A model generated the notes under the pieces. The model was not told the DNA's origin, searched no databases, and saw nothing but the letters and a program-made list of their open reading frames with translations. Shown here one piece after another: positions 14,507-22,382 of a stretch of DNA of 22,594 nt. A program made the position numbers and the translations under genes. The DNA is taken from positions 1-22,594 of IMG/VR virus record IMGVR_UViG_3300045051_000165; one strand, written 5' to 3'. Positions within the stretch are counted from its first letter, which is position 1. Each line of letters opens with the position of its first letter. The DNA comes from a virus.

Positions 14507-15966
14507 AGCGGTTTGACCTCGAAAGTAATGGTTCCAATTTTCCGCATATTACCCGAAATTCTCCCCCGGGCGCGCGGGGTCAAGCAAAGCTCGCCGGGAA
14601 CCGCCGGAACTTGACCCGAAAGGAAAGCCATGCTCCCGACCGTCGAAGCGAGCAGGGCGGCAACCGAGAAGCGAGGCGACGGAGCAAAGGCCATACTCCC
14701 AACCGCCGGGGCTAGTTGCGCGGCAACGGTAAAGACCGGTTGCGACTTGAACGCTTGGGAGCCAACGACGGGGGCGGTTTGGGCCGTAACCGCCAAACGG
14801 GACGAGGGGCCGAACGACATCGCGCCCCTGGTTGGGGCGGTTTGGGCCGCGACGGCAAACCTCGGTTGCGCGGCGAAAGCCATGTTCCCGACCGTCGCCC
14901 CCGTGGTGGCGTTGATAGCAACGCGCGCCGAGGGGCCGAACGACATCGCCCCCACGACGGCGGCCGTCAGAGCATTGACCGCAAAGGCCGGTTGCGACTT
15001 GAACGCTTGGGAGCCTAGGGTTTGCCCGGTTGTTGCCGCAACGGTAAAGACGGGTTGCGACTTGAACGCTTGGGAGCCAACGACGGGGGCGGTTTGGGCC
15101 GTAACCGCGACCCGAGAGGCAGGGCCGAACGACATCGCACCAACGACGGCGGCCGTCAGAGCATTGACCGCAAAGGCCGGTTGCGACTTGAACGCCTGGG
15201 AGCCAACGACGGGGGCGGTTTGCGCGGATACGGCCAGCGAGGCCCCGGCGGCGGCAGAGGCCTTTAAAAGCGCAACGTTCGGGGCCGCCTTGAAGATTTG
15301 CCAGGGGTTATTCGAGAAGGATTTGACCTCGGCAGCCGATAGCGCCCGCGCCCACAAGGGCATGAGCAGAACGCTACCGTTCGGTGACGTAGAGTCCGGA
15401 TTACCGAACGCCCCATACCGCGAAAAGGTATCGTAGCTCGGGTTGGCCGACAAGGCCCCGGAGGCAAAGGCCGCGCCGTTGTCATATCCGACGAGGGTCG
15501 AGCCGTTGGCAACAAGACCGAAAACCCCTTGACCTGCCGACCATACGCCCGACTCAACCGAAGCCCCGCCGCAATAAACGCGCCTCCCCCGGGAGCCATA
15601 GGCCGCGTAGAGCAAATATCCGTTGTTGCCCGACGTGTAGCCCGCAACAGGGGAAGACCCCGCCGCCGTGCCAATCTCCCCGACGAGGAAGAACGACAGG
15701 GGAAGGGCGGTAATTTTGGCGTGTTGAAATGAGTTGGCCGACCCATTATTGCGCGCCCCGTACACCCCGTTGCTGCCCGCCGTAGCGATGACTCGCCCGA
15801 CCCCCTTCGGCGTGGCTTGCAGGGCGGCCCCGGTAATGCCTGGGGCATCCTTGGCGAGCAGGTCGAAGGGGTGTCCGTTCCCGCACCATAGGACGGAAAC
15901 AAGCCCCCGGGTTAGGGGGTTCGACCAATCAATTTGAACGCCCGCCGGGGGTTGCGAATACCGCAT
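14503..15966 (-). CDS. LamG/concanavalin-like virion protein with ten 21-residue repeats
   Basis: The 487-residue protein has two regions. Residues 1-240 resemble LamG (concanavalin-like) domains of phage proteins, with ALPLSFFLVGEIGTAAG, LLMPLWARALSAAEVKSFS and NPWQIFKAAPN near 220-230. The NPWQ(I/L)F motif is a well-known end of these domains. Residues 244-453 are ten repeats of 21 residues. The consensus is AVxAQTAPVVGSQAFKSQP and differs slightly between copies. The last 34 residues are basic, including TPRARGRISGNMRK. Such proteins bind glycans or other surface ligands. It lies among head genes, not near the tail fibres, so it may be a head fibre or decoration. Start has no clear Shine-Dalgarno; ATG 15966 is 1 base after the upstream stop. 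Confidence 0.8.
   Translation of the reverse strand: MRYSQPPAGVQIDWSNPLTRGLVSVLWCGNGHPFDLLAKDAPGITGAALQATPKGVGRVIATAGSNGVYGARNNGSANSFQHAKITALPLSFFLVGEIGTAAGSSPVAGYTSGNNGYLLYAAYGSRGRRVYCGGASVESGVWSAGQGVFGLVANGSTLVGYDNGAAFASGALSANPSYDTFSRYGAFGNPDSTSPNGSVLLMPLWARALSAAEVKSFSNNPWQIFKAAPNVALLKASAAAGASLAVSAQTAPVVGSQAFKSQPAFAVNALTAAVVGAMSFGPASRVAVTAQTAPVVGSQAFKSQPVFTVAATTGQTLGSQAFKSQPAFAVNALTAAVVGAMSFGPSARVAINATTGATVGNMAFAAQPRFAVAAQTAPTRGAMSFGPSSRLAVTAQTAPVVGSQAFKSQPVFTVAAQLAPAVGSMAFAPSPRFSVAALLASTVGSMAFLSGQVPAVPGELCLTPRARGRISGNMRKIGTITFEVKPL
14608..15237 (-). repeat. Ten in-frame 63-bp tandem repeats within the LamG-type gene
   Basis: Ten units of 63 bases encode ten 21-residue repeats. Units differ by substitutions, but long blocks are nearly identical, for example the blocks beginning at 14738 and 15053, which are 315 bases (five units) apart. 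The repeats are all in frame, so gain or loss of a unit would keep the frame. Confidence 0.9.
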
Positions 15967-15967
15967 G

Positions 15968-16330
15968 TTAGATGCCGGTTAGCTCTTGGCCGAAGGCTTC
16001 GGCGGTAATGCCGTTGGTCGCCCCGTTGGTAATCGTTACGTTCGCAAACATGGCCGACGGGGGCAACTCGACCGGGAAATTCATGGGGTAATCGCCCGCC
16101 GTAACGCTTCCCGAGAACTTGGCGAACAGGTATTTTTTGCCCGTTGCATCGCCGGTATAAACAGAAACCGTCGGTACGGTCGTAGGGGCGGAACCCGGGA
16201 GCGACAATTGAACGTTGAGAAGCCCGCCGTAAGCCGTCGACAGGTTCCACTCCGAGGCGTTGAGGGAAGCATTAGCGGCAATTGAGCTTCCCGCCGCGAT
16301 AAGTTGCCGTTGGGTTTTTGTAGCCGCCAT
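15968..16330 (-). CDS. Small virion protein, 120 residues
   Basis: The product starts MAATKTQRQLIAAGSSIA, contains STAYGGLLNVQLSLPGSAP, VSVYTGDATGKKYLFAKF and FPVELPPSAMFANVTITNG, and ends FGQELTGI. It is mostly beta with Gly/Ala/Thr turns, as in virion proteins. The start overlaps the stop of the 149-residue gene (TAATG). A GGGAG site is 9 bases upstream. I do not recognise the family. Its order among head genes suggests that it is part of the virion or assists assembly of the LamG-type protein that follows it. Confidence 0.65.
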   Translation of the reverse strand: MAATKTQRQLIAAGSSIAANASLNASEWNLSTAYGGLLNVQLSLPGSAPTTVPTVSVYTGDATGKKYLFAKFSGSVTAGDYPMNFPVELPPSAMFANVTITNGATNGITAEAFGQELTGI

Positions 16331-16779
16331 TATTTCGCGCTCCCGTCGTCGTTAAAGAGGGCCTCGGCAACTTCCCGCACCCCGACCGAATCGGGGCGTT
16401 CCGCAAGGGCTTTGACCTTGTTGACGTCGGCCTGGGGAAGAACGCCCGCCCCGGCAAGTCCGTCAAGTAGGAGGCGGGTTGTCGGTGCGCCCACGTCGAG
16501 GCCGCTTGTTTTGAGCCAAGCCACGCCCCGGCGGATTGCGCCGAAACAAGGCTGAAGCGGGGGCGGAAGGTCGGCGGCCGTCTTGATGTTTTCCAAGGCC
16601 GACAAAAAGGCGTCCCCTTGAATCGGCCCCAAGGCATCCAGAATCCCCCGCTCCCCAACCTCGTGAGATACGGCACGAATCCGCCCGACAGACATCGCCG
16701 CCGCGAGGGTTTCGCAATCCCTCGCCGCGACCGCTTCGGCCAAATCCGGCCGGTTTAGGATGTCTTCGCGGAGGCCCAT
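16330..16779 (-). CDS. Hypothetical protein, 149 residues, all-helical
   Basis: This protein starts MGLREDILNRPDLAEAVAARD and is rich in Ala, Leu and Arg with SVGRIRAVSHEVGERGILDAL and FLSALENIKTAADLPP helices. The last part is a helical domain with LLLDGLAGAGVLPQADVNKV. Proteins of this shape occur in many phage head operons next to small virion proteins, but I cannot give a function. It begins just after the stop of the 123-residue gene (1 base) and is followed by a TAATG overlap, so it belongs to a tight operon. It has no Shine-Dalgarno of note besides a GAAGG sequence. Confidence 0.6.
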   Translation of the reverse strand: MGLREDILNRPDLAEAVAARDCETLAAAMSVGRIRAVSHEVGERGILDALGPIQGDAFLSALENIKTAADLPPPLQPCFGAIRRGVAWLKTSGLDVGAPTTRLLLDGLAGAGVLPQADVNKVKALAERPDSVGVREVAEALFNDDGSAK

Positions 16780-16780
16780 T

Positions 16781-17152
16781 TTAGGCGTTGCCTTCGGTCA
16801 GGGTCGCGCCGACGGTATAGGTAATGTCGACGCCCGTTACGACGTTGCCGGTAAAGGTACAGTCCGTACCTACGAGGTAAGTAGCTACGGCGGCATCCGC
16901 CGAGGTCGTAACGAGGACAAAGGTCGGCGTTCCGTTGACGTGCGTGGCGTTGTTCTGCGTTACGGTTTCGTTCAAGTCGATAACGCCGCCCGTGGCCGTA
17001 CCGAGCGCGCCGGTTACGTTCAAGGTTGCCAAGAGCGTACCGGCCGGGGCGAGCGATTCGGCCCCGGTGTAAAACTTGAGTTTCGGGTTCGTACCCGCCG
17101 CCGCGATGATGTCGCCCGCGCGAGTGTTGCGAAGTGCCGTCGTGAGTTTCAT
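16781..17152 (-). CDS. Small phage virion-associated protein, 123 residues
   Basis: It starts MKLTTALRNTRAGDIIAAAG and contains LKFYTGAESLAPAGTLLATLN, ending with YTVGATLTEGNA. The pattern of a helical start, YTGA, LLATL and a final EGNA is widespread in phage virion proteins that I know as small decoration-like or fibre-like beta proteins. A strong AGGAGGCGG Shine-Dalgarno precedes the ATG. That site overlaps the stop of the possible 40-residue ORF upstream. The function is inferred from context to be structural. Confidence 0.68.
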   Translation of the reverse strand: MKLTTALRNTRAGDIIAAAGTNPKLKFYTGAESLAPAGTLLATLNVTGALGTATGGVIDLNETVTQNNATHVNGTPTFVLVTTSADAAVATYLVGTDCTFTGNVVTGVDITYTVGATLTEGNA

Positions 17153-17164
17153 TTGAACCGCCTC

Positions 17165-17287
17165 CTAAAGTGAATAGCCGCAGTATAAACCGAACCAATC
17201 AAACGCGGGGACATCGAACGCCCCCGCCGCCAAGCTCGCTTCCCAATAAAACGGCCAGGAGAGCGAGGCCCTAACCCCCGTCGGCAT
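17165..17287 (-). CDS. Candidate 40-residue protein
   Basis: The minus-strand ATG at 17287 lies inside the end of the gpF-like gene in another frame and opens a 40-residue frame: it starts [20 protein letters not shown] and continues with AGAFDVPAFDWFGLYCGYSL. The pattern WEASL, AFDxxAF and aromatic residues is like the tiny proteins known in similar places in other phage head operons. Its TAG stop sits directly in the Shine-Dalgarno of the next gene, a good sign of a real coupled reading frame. It lacks a strong ribosome site of its own, so it would depend on coupling. Chance occurrence cannot be ruled out at this length. Confidence 0.45.
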   Translation of the reverse strand: MPTGVRASLSWPFYWEASLAAGAFDVPAFDWFGLYCGYSL

Positions 17288-18140
17288 AGTCAAAGACCGG
17301 GGACATGACACACCGACAATTCGGCGCTTGCCCGGGTATGCCTCGCTCCCCTGTTCGCTTGTCGATTACCGGCGGGTTGTCAAACCGGTAAATCTGCCCG
17401 TCCATCGCTACATGGTCCTCGCGCGGGTGCGCCCCGCCGCCGGAATGGTGCCACATAAACTTTTTCACGCCGAGGGCTTCCATGCGCCCCCGGTTGATTG
17501 AGTTGTACGCCTTGCGCGTCTGGTCGAGTGCGATGTTTTTCGCGCGGCGGTGGGTTTGGCCGTCGAACTGTTCAAGCGCGGGGATTAGGTCTTGCAGGCC
17601 GTTCCCCGTGGTAATGGAGCGCATAACCGCCCCCTCGACCTTTTGTAGGTAATCGGCGGCTATCGACTTGATAAGGCCCACGTTCTCGGCAACCACGGCT
17701 TTTGTAATTTCGGCGAGGCCTGGGGAGGCGAGCGAGGTTTTCAAACTCATACCCCCCGAAAGTTTCAGCAGGCTAGCATGCAGGGCTTTGACTCCCTCGC
17801 GGTCGGCGGCCTTTACCATCGCCTCGGATAGCGGCTTGGCGTTCTTGGCGAACAGGGCGCTAAACCGATTGGCTAGGGCGTTCATCAAGATTCGGGATTG
17901 GCTGGAAATGGTCGCATCCTGCCCGAAGTGCGCCCCGGCCGCGTCAGTATCAAAGAGCGCCAGGACTTCCCGCCGTACCGTTTCGGTCATTTGCGCGGTC
18001 AGCTTGCCGAGGGCCTCGGCGTACTTGGCCGCCGCCGCCGCGCTATGCTGGAGCGGCGCGCCCTTGAAGACGGGAGCGGCCGATTGCTTGGCCGCCCACG
18101 CTTCACGCCGGGAGGTTAGCTTGACCGTCTTCCGGGGCAT
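17271..18140 (-). CDS. Mu gpF-like phage head morphogenesis protein (minor head protein)
   Basis: The 289-residue product overlaps the portal gene by 38 bases. The N-terminus is helical and basic. The C-terminal part carries the conserved SPP1 gp7 / Mu gpF motifs: [17 protein letters not shown] near 231-247, a Pro-rich RFDNPPV segment and [10 protein letters not shown] near 268-277. In known phages the protein binds the portal and assists head assembly and DNA ejection. The conserved HxxR..H..H and NCRC patterns are visible. Length is typical. Reads [19 protein letters not shown] at the start, which is consistent with the true N-terminus. Confidence 0.9.
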   Translation of the reverse strand: MPRKTVKLTSRREAWAAKQSAAPVFKGAPLQHSAAAAAKYAEALGKLTAQMTETVRREVLALFDTDAAGAHFGQDATISSQSRILMNALANRFSALFAKNAKPLSEAMVKAADREGVKALHASLLKLSGGMSLKTSLASPGLAEITKAVVAENVGLIKSIAADYLQKVEGAVMRSITTGNGLQDLIPALEQFDGQTHRRAKNIALDQTRKAYNSINRGRMEALGVKKFMWHHSGGGAHPREDHVAMDGQIYRFDNPPVIDKRTGERGIPGQAPNCRCVMSPVFDYADGG

Positions 18141-19644
18141 CTTGATTGCTCAAAACCGCTAGGCCGTTAAAGCCGCTTTGCTCGTCGTTTGAGAGTTTTT
18201 CGCGAACCTCTTGACCGTCGACCGCCATGATATCGACCGAGTAAATCTTGTCGGCTTCGGCGTTGAGCTTGCGAACCTCGGCGGCTTCCTTGCTGCTCAT
18301 GGAGTCAATTGGCCGCCAAGTGCAATCAAAGCCAAACGGCTTGATGTTGAACCGGGGGCAAATCTCCGAGCGCAGCAGGCAAACAATATGGCGATCAATG
18401 AGCGGCTCCATGTCGTTGGCCTGAATACTTTCGAGTTCCTCGTGATAGCTCTCGGCTTCGTACTCCCCGGTCGCGTTGAACCCCTTAGGGGTCGTGCCGA
18501 GCAGCTTGGTGGCCGGGACGTTAGCCGCCGCCGCGACGATTTGGTATTGGGTCATGATGACCGAATCGAGGTCGCTTAGAGCCGTGTCGTGTTGCTCGAC
18601 TAGGTCGGCTTCCTTGTCTGCAACCTTGACCCCGTAATTGTCCCGATACTGCGCCCACGTCTGCAAACTGGCCTCGAATTTGGCTTGATTGGCGAGGGCC
18701 TTCGCCGCGTCGGTGTAGAAGACCATAGAACGCTTGGAGAGCGCCAATTGAGGGGCTTCGTTCGCGGTACGCTCGGCGGCATATACCCGTTCAAAAATCA
18801 TTTGCGGAACGCTCAACCCGCCGTACAGGTAAGCAGGCTTGAGGATGTCGGCAACCTCGGGGCCGCGCATAATGACAAGGTGCGATTTGTGGTAACGCTT
18901 GCCTGCGATCAGCCAATAGGTCGGCTCGTAGAAGTCAATCGCGGCCGGGTCTTTGGCGTTGGTCGCGGTTAGCTCGGGGACGACCCAATACGGGTCAATC
19001 TGAGAGATGCCGCGATAGCTCCCCGGGCGGATAGCATCGGGGTTGAACGGCTTGACATAGTATTCTTCGTCGTCGCTATCGACCCGGAACAAGGCGACGC
19101 GAATCCCGAAAACCCGCCCCTGTCGGACGTACTCGACGAGGGTACGGTTCAGGCGGTAACGCTTGTTCGCCTTCTGGATAGCGTCGAGGACTTCGGGGGC
19201 GACCTCGGACCCGTCATTTACCGTCAGGTCGAATCCCTTGCGGAGGGCATCGCGGGCCGGGATGGTGCAAGCCTTATTGACCAGCCAGTTCTGAGCGATC
19301 AGGGCGCAAAGTTGGTATCCGATAAAGCCTTGGGAGCCATACCAAAGCGCCTGAACCTCGGGGAGGCCGACTTGCGCCAGGGAGAACGCCGATTTAATCC
19401 CGTTGTCGTCCATAGCGAAGGTTTGGGCGGTCTTCCCGTCGCCGGTCAAAACGTAGGTGTTGGCCACGGTTCGAGGAAACGCGAGGGCGTTCAACCGGGC
19501 TAGCCGTTCCTCGCGGGTCAAACGCTCGTCTAGGTCGATATCGGTCGAGAAGTACGACTCGCGGGACGGGGGCGGGGCCTCGGGAACGGGGGTGACCTCG
19601 GGTTTCGAGGGGCCGAACAGCCAACGGAGAAAGCGGGTAATCAT
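18103..19644 (-). CDS. Portal protein, HI1409/DUF1073 family
   Basis: I use the ATG at 19644 (513 residues, [17 protein letters not shown]) because GAGGG lies about 8 bases upstream. A TTG 21 bases further upstream keeps the frame open but overlaps the large terminase gene. The family is seen from [36 protein letters not shown], the [14 protein letters not shown] motif, and [20 protein letters not shown]. These are the marks of TIGR01555/DUF1073 portal proteins. The C-terminus includes [20 protein letters not shown] and a helix, with no extra domain. It forms the twelve-subunit vertex ring that lets DNA enter and leave, and it binds terminase and gpF. Confidence 0.9.
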   Translation of the reverse strand: MITRFLRWLFGPSKPEVTPVPEAPPPSRESYFSTDIDLDERLTREERLARLNALAFPRTVANTYVLTGDGKTAQTFAMDDNGIKSAFSLAQVGLPEVQALWYGSQGFIGYQLCALIAQNWLVNKACTIPARDALRKGFDLTVNDGSEVAPEVLDAIQKANKRYRLNRTLVEYVRQGRVFGIRVALFRVDSDDEEYYVKPFNPDAIRPGSYRGISQIDPYWVVPELTATNAKDPAAIDFYEPTYWLIAGKRYHKSHLVIMRGPEVADILKPAYLYGGLSVPQMIFERVYAAERTANEAPQLALSKRSMVFYTDAAKALANQAKFEASLQTWAQYRDNYGVKVADKEADLVEQHDTALSDLDSVIMTQYQIVAAAANVPATKLLGTTPKGFNATGEYEAESYHEELESIQANDMEPLIDRHIVCLLRSEICPRFNIKPFGFDCTWRPIDSMSSKEAAEVRKLNAEADKIYSVDIMAVDGQEVREKLSNDEQSGFNGLAVLSNQDAPEDGQANLPA

Positions 19645-19654
19645 GGGCAAGCCC

Positions 19655-21277
19655 TCACAGATCAAAGAAGCCGCGCCGCTCGGGTTCGGCCGGTGCGAAG
19701 GCGATCATAACCGAATCCGCCAAGTTAGGCGATTTCGTGCCCTCGGGTTGCTTGTTTATCAGGAGCTTGCCCGCGCCGTTCTGCCCGTAGGTCGGTTGGG
19801 ATAGCTCAATGGCGAGCTTTTGCAAGCCGGGGATTTTCGAAGAAATCGAAATAAGGGCGTCTGGGTCTTCAACCGGGTGCCCGAGGACAACCGCGCGATA
19901 CGTTCGCAAGAAGCGAAGCCGCAACGACCACCATGCTTGCGCTTTGGCGTTGAGGAAATAATCCTTGTTCGTGCGCTCGTCCTTGTCCTTGGACTCGTCG
20001 CCGTCGAATTGCGGAATTTTGCCGTCGGGGTCAACAACCGCCGCCGAGCCTTGGAACTTCCGAACCGTAATACCGTTACGGTCGCGCCCTTCGTTGATTT
20101 TCCGCGCATCGCCTTTGACCCCTGCCCCCAAGCCGTCGCCGTCGTAGGCAAACTCCGAATACCCGCCGTCGTCGCAAATCCGAAAGGCCCGTTCGACCGT
20201 CGTGTAAATGTCGGCCCCCTTGCCGCTCCATCCTTCGCAGTATTCCAAGAGGATACCGTAACGCCCCGCGAAACCGTTCATGTCGCTACCCTCGTCGGCA
20301 ACGTCCAGGCCGCCCGAACGCTTCCCGCTTGGCTCAATACCGAGCTTTATGTGGGCGTCGATAGCCGCCTGAACCCATTCGTTCGGGATGACGACGCCCG
20401 ATACCGAAGCCGTGTAGTTGATGTCGTATTCCTGGGCGATAACCGTCGGGTCGCGCGTGGCCTTGAGGTTTTCGTACCAAGCCTCGGTTTTGCGCGGGTC
20501 GCTCCGCCAGTGGAAAACGAAAATGTCCTCGGCGGGCCAAGAGTGCGCCTTGACTGCGAAAGGGTTGTCCATACCCTTGACTGACGACAAGTCTATGCGG
20601 CAGTTGGTCGTTGCGCTTAGGGCTTCTTCGGCAAGCTGGGGGCGCTCAAGGTGCGCGGACTCGTCCACGAAGTACAACGCCGCCCGGTCGCCCCGGCCGA
20701 TATTGTCTCCCGCCTCGCCGGTCATGACAGAACCAAGCTCGGGGAACGTCAGGCGCATGAAAGCCCCGTTTTTCTCCCGGGTCCAGCCGCCCCGAAACTC
20801 GACGGGGAGGTTAGCCAGGAATACGCGGGCTTTGTAGAACAAGGATTTCGGCGAGTCCAGGCGGTCGACGTACTCTTCTTTGCGGGAACCGAAGCCAATC
20901 GCCATTCCCTCGTAGAAAAGGCAGAGCGTGCAGGATAGGGCAATCGCTACCCAAGACGCCCCCGTGTCGCGGCTCTTGGGAACAAGACCGTCGCGGGAGT
21001 TCTGCCAATGCCCGACAATCCATTGCATTAACTCGACTTGACGGGGGAAGGGGATAAACGGAATGGTCGCCGGTAACCCCCGCTCAAGGTTGCGCGGGTC
21101 GTAGGTCATGCCCCAATCCTCAACGAACTGCCAGGGGTTGAGCTTGTAGTACGCCTTGAGGACCGGGACCAAGGACGGGTCGCGGCGAATCTTTCCGAGT
21201 AGCTTTAGCCGCCGTTGGAATACCGCGCCGTAATCCGGGTTTTGAAAATCAAAGCCTTCCACGCTAGCCGCCCACAA
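19655..21277 (-). CDS. Terminase large subunit
   Basis: The 540-residue product has both expected domains. The ATPase part has a Walker A-like site at about 99-108 ([10 protein letters not shown]) and a Walker B at 201-206 (LYFVDE). The nuclease part has acidic residues at D325 (GGLDVADEG), D379/D381 (FAYDGDGLG) and D521 (SPNLADSV), which could bind two metal ions in an RNase H-like fold. It cuts and pumps phage DNA into the head. The frame opens at a TTG at 21277, and a GTG at 21262 is an alternative. Either start gives a chain that overlaps or touches the small terminase gene. No ATG start is near. Confidence 0.92.
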   Translation of the reverse strand: MWAASVEGFDFQNPDYGAVFQRRLKLLGKIRRDPSLVPVLKAYYKLNPWQFVEDWGMTYDPRNLERGLPATIPFIPFPRQVELMQWIVGHWQNSRDGLVPKSRDTGASWVAIALSCTLCLFYEGMAIGFGSRKEEYVDRLDSPKSLFYKARVFLANLPVEFRGGWTREKNGAFMRLTFPELGSVMTGEAGDNIGRGDRAALYFVDESAHLERPQLAEEALSATTNCRIDLSSVKGMDNPFAVKAHSWPAEDIFVFHWRSDPRKTEAWYENLKATRDPTVIAQEYDINYTASVSGVVIPNEWVQAAIDAHIKLGIEPSGKRSGGLDVADEGSDMNGFAGRYGILLEYCEGWSGKGADIYTTVERAFRICDDGGYSEFAYDGDGLGAGVKGDARKINEGRDRNGITVRKFQGSAAVVDPDGKIPQFDGDESKDKDERTNKDYFLNAKAQAWWSLRLRFLRTYRAVVLGHPVEDPDALISISSKIPGLQKLAIELSQPTYGQNGAGKLLINKQPEGTKSPNLADSVMIAFAPAEPERRGFFDL

Positions 21278-22025
21278 TCTGCGAATACAACGCGCCGAGT
21301 TGTTGCGGGTCGCTCGGGAGGTCGGCCGGGGGCGTCGCCGGTATCAGGGGCTTTCCGTCCTTGCCCGTCAATTCCTTGCGCTCGATCAGAAGGCCTGCGT
21401 ATTGGGCCAGGACTTTAAGCGCCCCATCTTGGTCCCGTAGCTTAACCTCAAGCCCGTCTTTGGTTCGCTTGATACCGGCGATCAATTTCCGCTCGGGTCC
21501 GGTTAGGCCCTCGGTATCCTTGAAAACAATGTCCTCGTGGCCCTCGCCGTGGCACTCAGGACACGCGGGGTTCGGCTCGGCATTGCCCCTGAACCCGAAC
21601 CCCCCGGAACAGTCTGGAAACGCCTCCTGGGCCTCTCCGCGCTTTAGGGGGCGGGTTGCCTGGTCGCACGCTTCGGCGTACTCCCGTTCGCGCCATTGGT
21701 ACTTATGCCCGACGCCATGACAGTAGCGGCAATTGACCCGCCGAACGTGCATGATTTTGGAGGGGTCGGCGGTCGCGATTGCGAGAAACTCGCGGAGGAC
21801 CAGGGCGGCGTCCACAATGGCCTCTTGGCTTACGCGGGCCATCTCCGCCTCGATCATTTCTTGGACCTTGATATCGCTCAACAATCGCGAAGCCACACTC
21901 GCCGCGCTATCCGGGTTCGAGGTGTAGCCCGCCCGAATTGCGGCCTGGGTTCCGTTGCGGTCCTTGGCGTACTCCTCCACGAACCGGGGGACGCGCTTGG
22001 AGCGGATAGGGTCTTGGTTGTTCAT
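21264..22025 (-). CDS. Terminase small subunit (Terminase_2-like with zinc-binding insert)
   Basis: I take the ATG at 22025 (253 residues, MNNQDPIRSKRVPRFVEEYA). A TTG 21 bases upstream is less likely. The helix-turn-helix start (VEEYAKDRNGTQAAIRAGYT, followed by ASRLLSDIKVQEMIEAEM) fits small terminases that bind DNA. The middle carries two CxxCxGxG-like pairs, CRYCHGVGH and CPECHGEGH, with FPDCSGGFGF between them, like DnaJ zinc fingers. This insert is known in the small terminase family of HI1409-type phages. The end is GPERKLIAGIKRTKDGLEV. It recognises the packaging start and recruits the large subunit. It overlaps the TTG of the large terminase. Confidence 0.88.
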   Translation of the reverse strand: MNNQDPIRSKRVPRFVEEYAKDRNGTQAAIRAGYTSNPDSAASVASRLLSDIKVQEMIEAEMARVSQEAIVDAALVLREFLAIATADPSKIMHVRRVNCRYCHGVGHKYQWREREYAEACDQATRPLKRGEAQEAFPDCSGGFGFRGNAEPNPACPECHGEGHEDIVFKDTEGLTGPERKLIAGIKRTKDGLEVKLRDQDGALKVLAQYAGLLIERKELTGKDGKPLIPATPPADLPSDPQQLGALYSQIVGG

Positions 22026-22066
22026 GCCTTCTATTCTAGCTAACAAAAGATATGCAGAGCAACCAC

Positions 22067-22271
22067 AACCCGTAACCGGAAATTTTAAGCGCCAAAAATC
22101 CCGGGTAAGTTATCTTTTTTCCTTTATTTTCATGTATTTACTTATTTACCTTTATTTTCCTGAAGTTTGAATAGGAGATTAATATATATAAGATAATATA
22201 AAGAACGCTTATATAACGTAATATGTCTTAAATTACTAGGGAGAATTTACCCCCAACATCGGTTACGGGTT
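22067..22271. repeat. 11-bp inverted repeat AACCCGTAACC / GGTTACGGGTT
   Basis: AACCCGTAACC at 22067-22077 is the exact reverse complement of GGTTACGGGTT at 22261-22271. The arms are 183 bases apart, with the AT-rich stretch between them. A third related copy, CGTAACCGG, occurs at 22071-22079 and 22306-22314. The arms could bind the same protein. Confidence 0.6.
22121..22159. repeat. 11-bp direct repeat CCTTTATTTTC
   Basis: CCTTTATTTTC occurs at 22121-22131 and 22149-22159 with a 28-base period. Between them lie two TATTTA-type runs. The setting is AT-rich, so chance is possible, but the exact 11-base match on the same strand is notable next to the terminase gene. Confidence 0.5.
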
Positions 22272-22323
22272 ACTTTTGGTTATCCTAGTCAAATCAAGCC
22301 CTTAGCGTAACCGGGTTTTTCGC

Positions 22324-22352
22324 TTGCCTATTAGGTAACGTATTGATATAAT
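22324..22352 (+). promoter_or_regulatory. Strong rightward sigma70 promoter
   Basis: TTGCCT (22324-22329) and a perfect TATAAT (22347-22352) have 17 bases between them. A GTAAC box (22335-22339) lies in the spacer, a good place for a repressor. Transcription would start near 22359 and the ATG is at 22383, with AGAGG 7 bases before it. Confidence 0.75.
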
Positions 22353-22382
22353 GCCGCCATCTATCTTTTAAGAGGCCCAATC

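Larger units (their letters stand above)
22047..22382. other. AT-rich divergent control region upstream of terminase and a rightward gene
   Basis: This 330-base stretch holds no gene that I can support. It is much richer in A and T than the rest, especially 22115-22245, where ATATATATAAGATAATATA runs occur. It contains an inverted repeat, a direct repeat, a cluster of GTAAC/GTTAC boxes and a strong rightward promoter, each listed separately. The leftward promoter of the terminase operon must also lie here, but I see no clear pair of boxes. An operator, a replication origin or a packaging site are all possible. Confidence 0.6.

Noticed and set aside
14608-15237. CRISPR array or non-coding satellite
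   Set aside because: The 63-base units have no separate spacers, stay in frame and encode a continuous repeat protein.
14630-15436. Plus-strand frame of 268 residues with repeats
   Set aside because: The repeats are the reverse reading of the 63-bp coding repeats in the LamG-type gene.
18103-19644. Anti-CBASS (Acb1-like) enzyme, a label sometimes given to DUF1073 proteins
   Set aside because: I see portal motifs and no pair of HxT/HxS phosphoesterase sites. Only a single HDT occurs, and YHKSHLV belongs to the portal pattern.
22105-22135. Short minus-strand frame MKIKEKR upstream of the terminase
   Set aside because: It has only 7 codons, no ribosome site and lies in AT-rich repeats.
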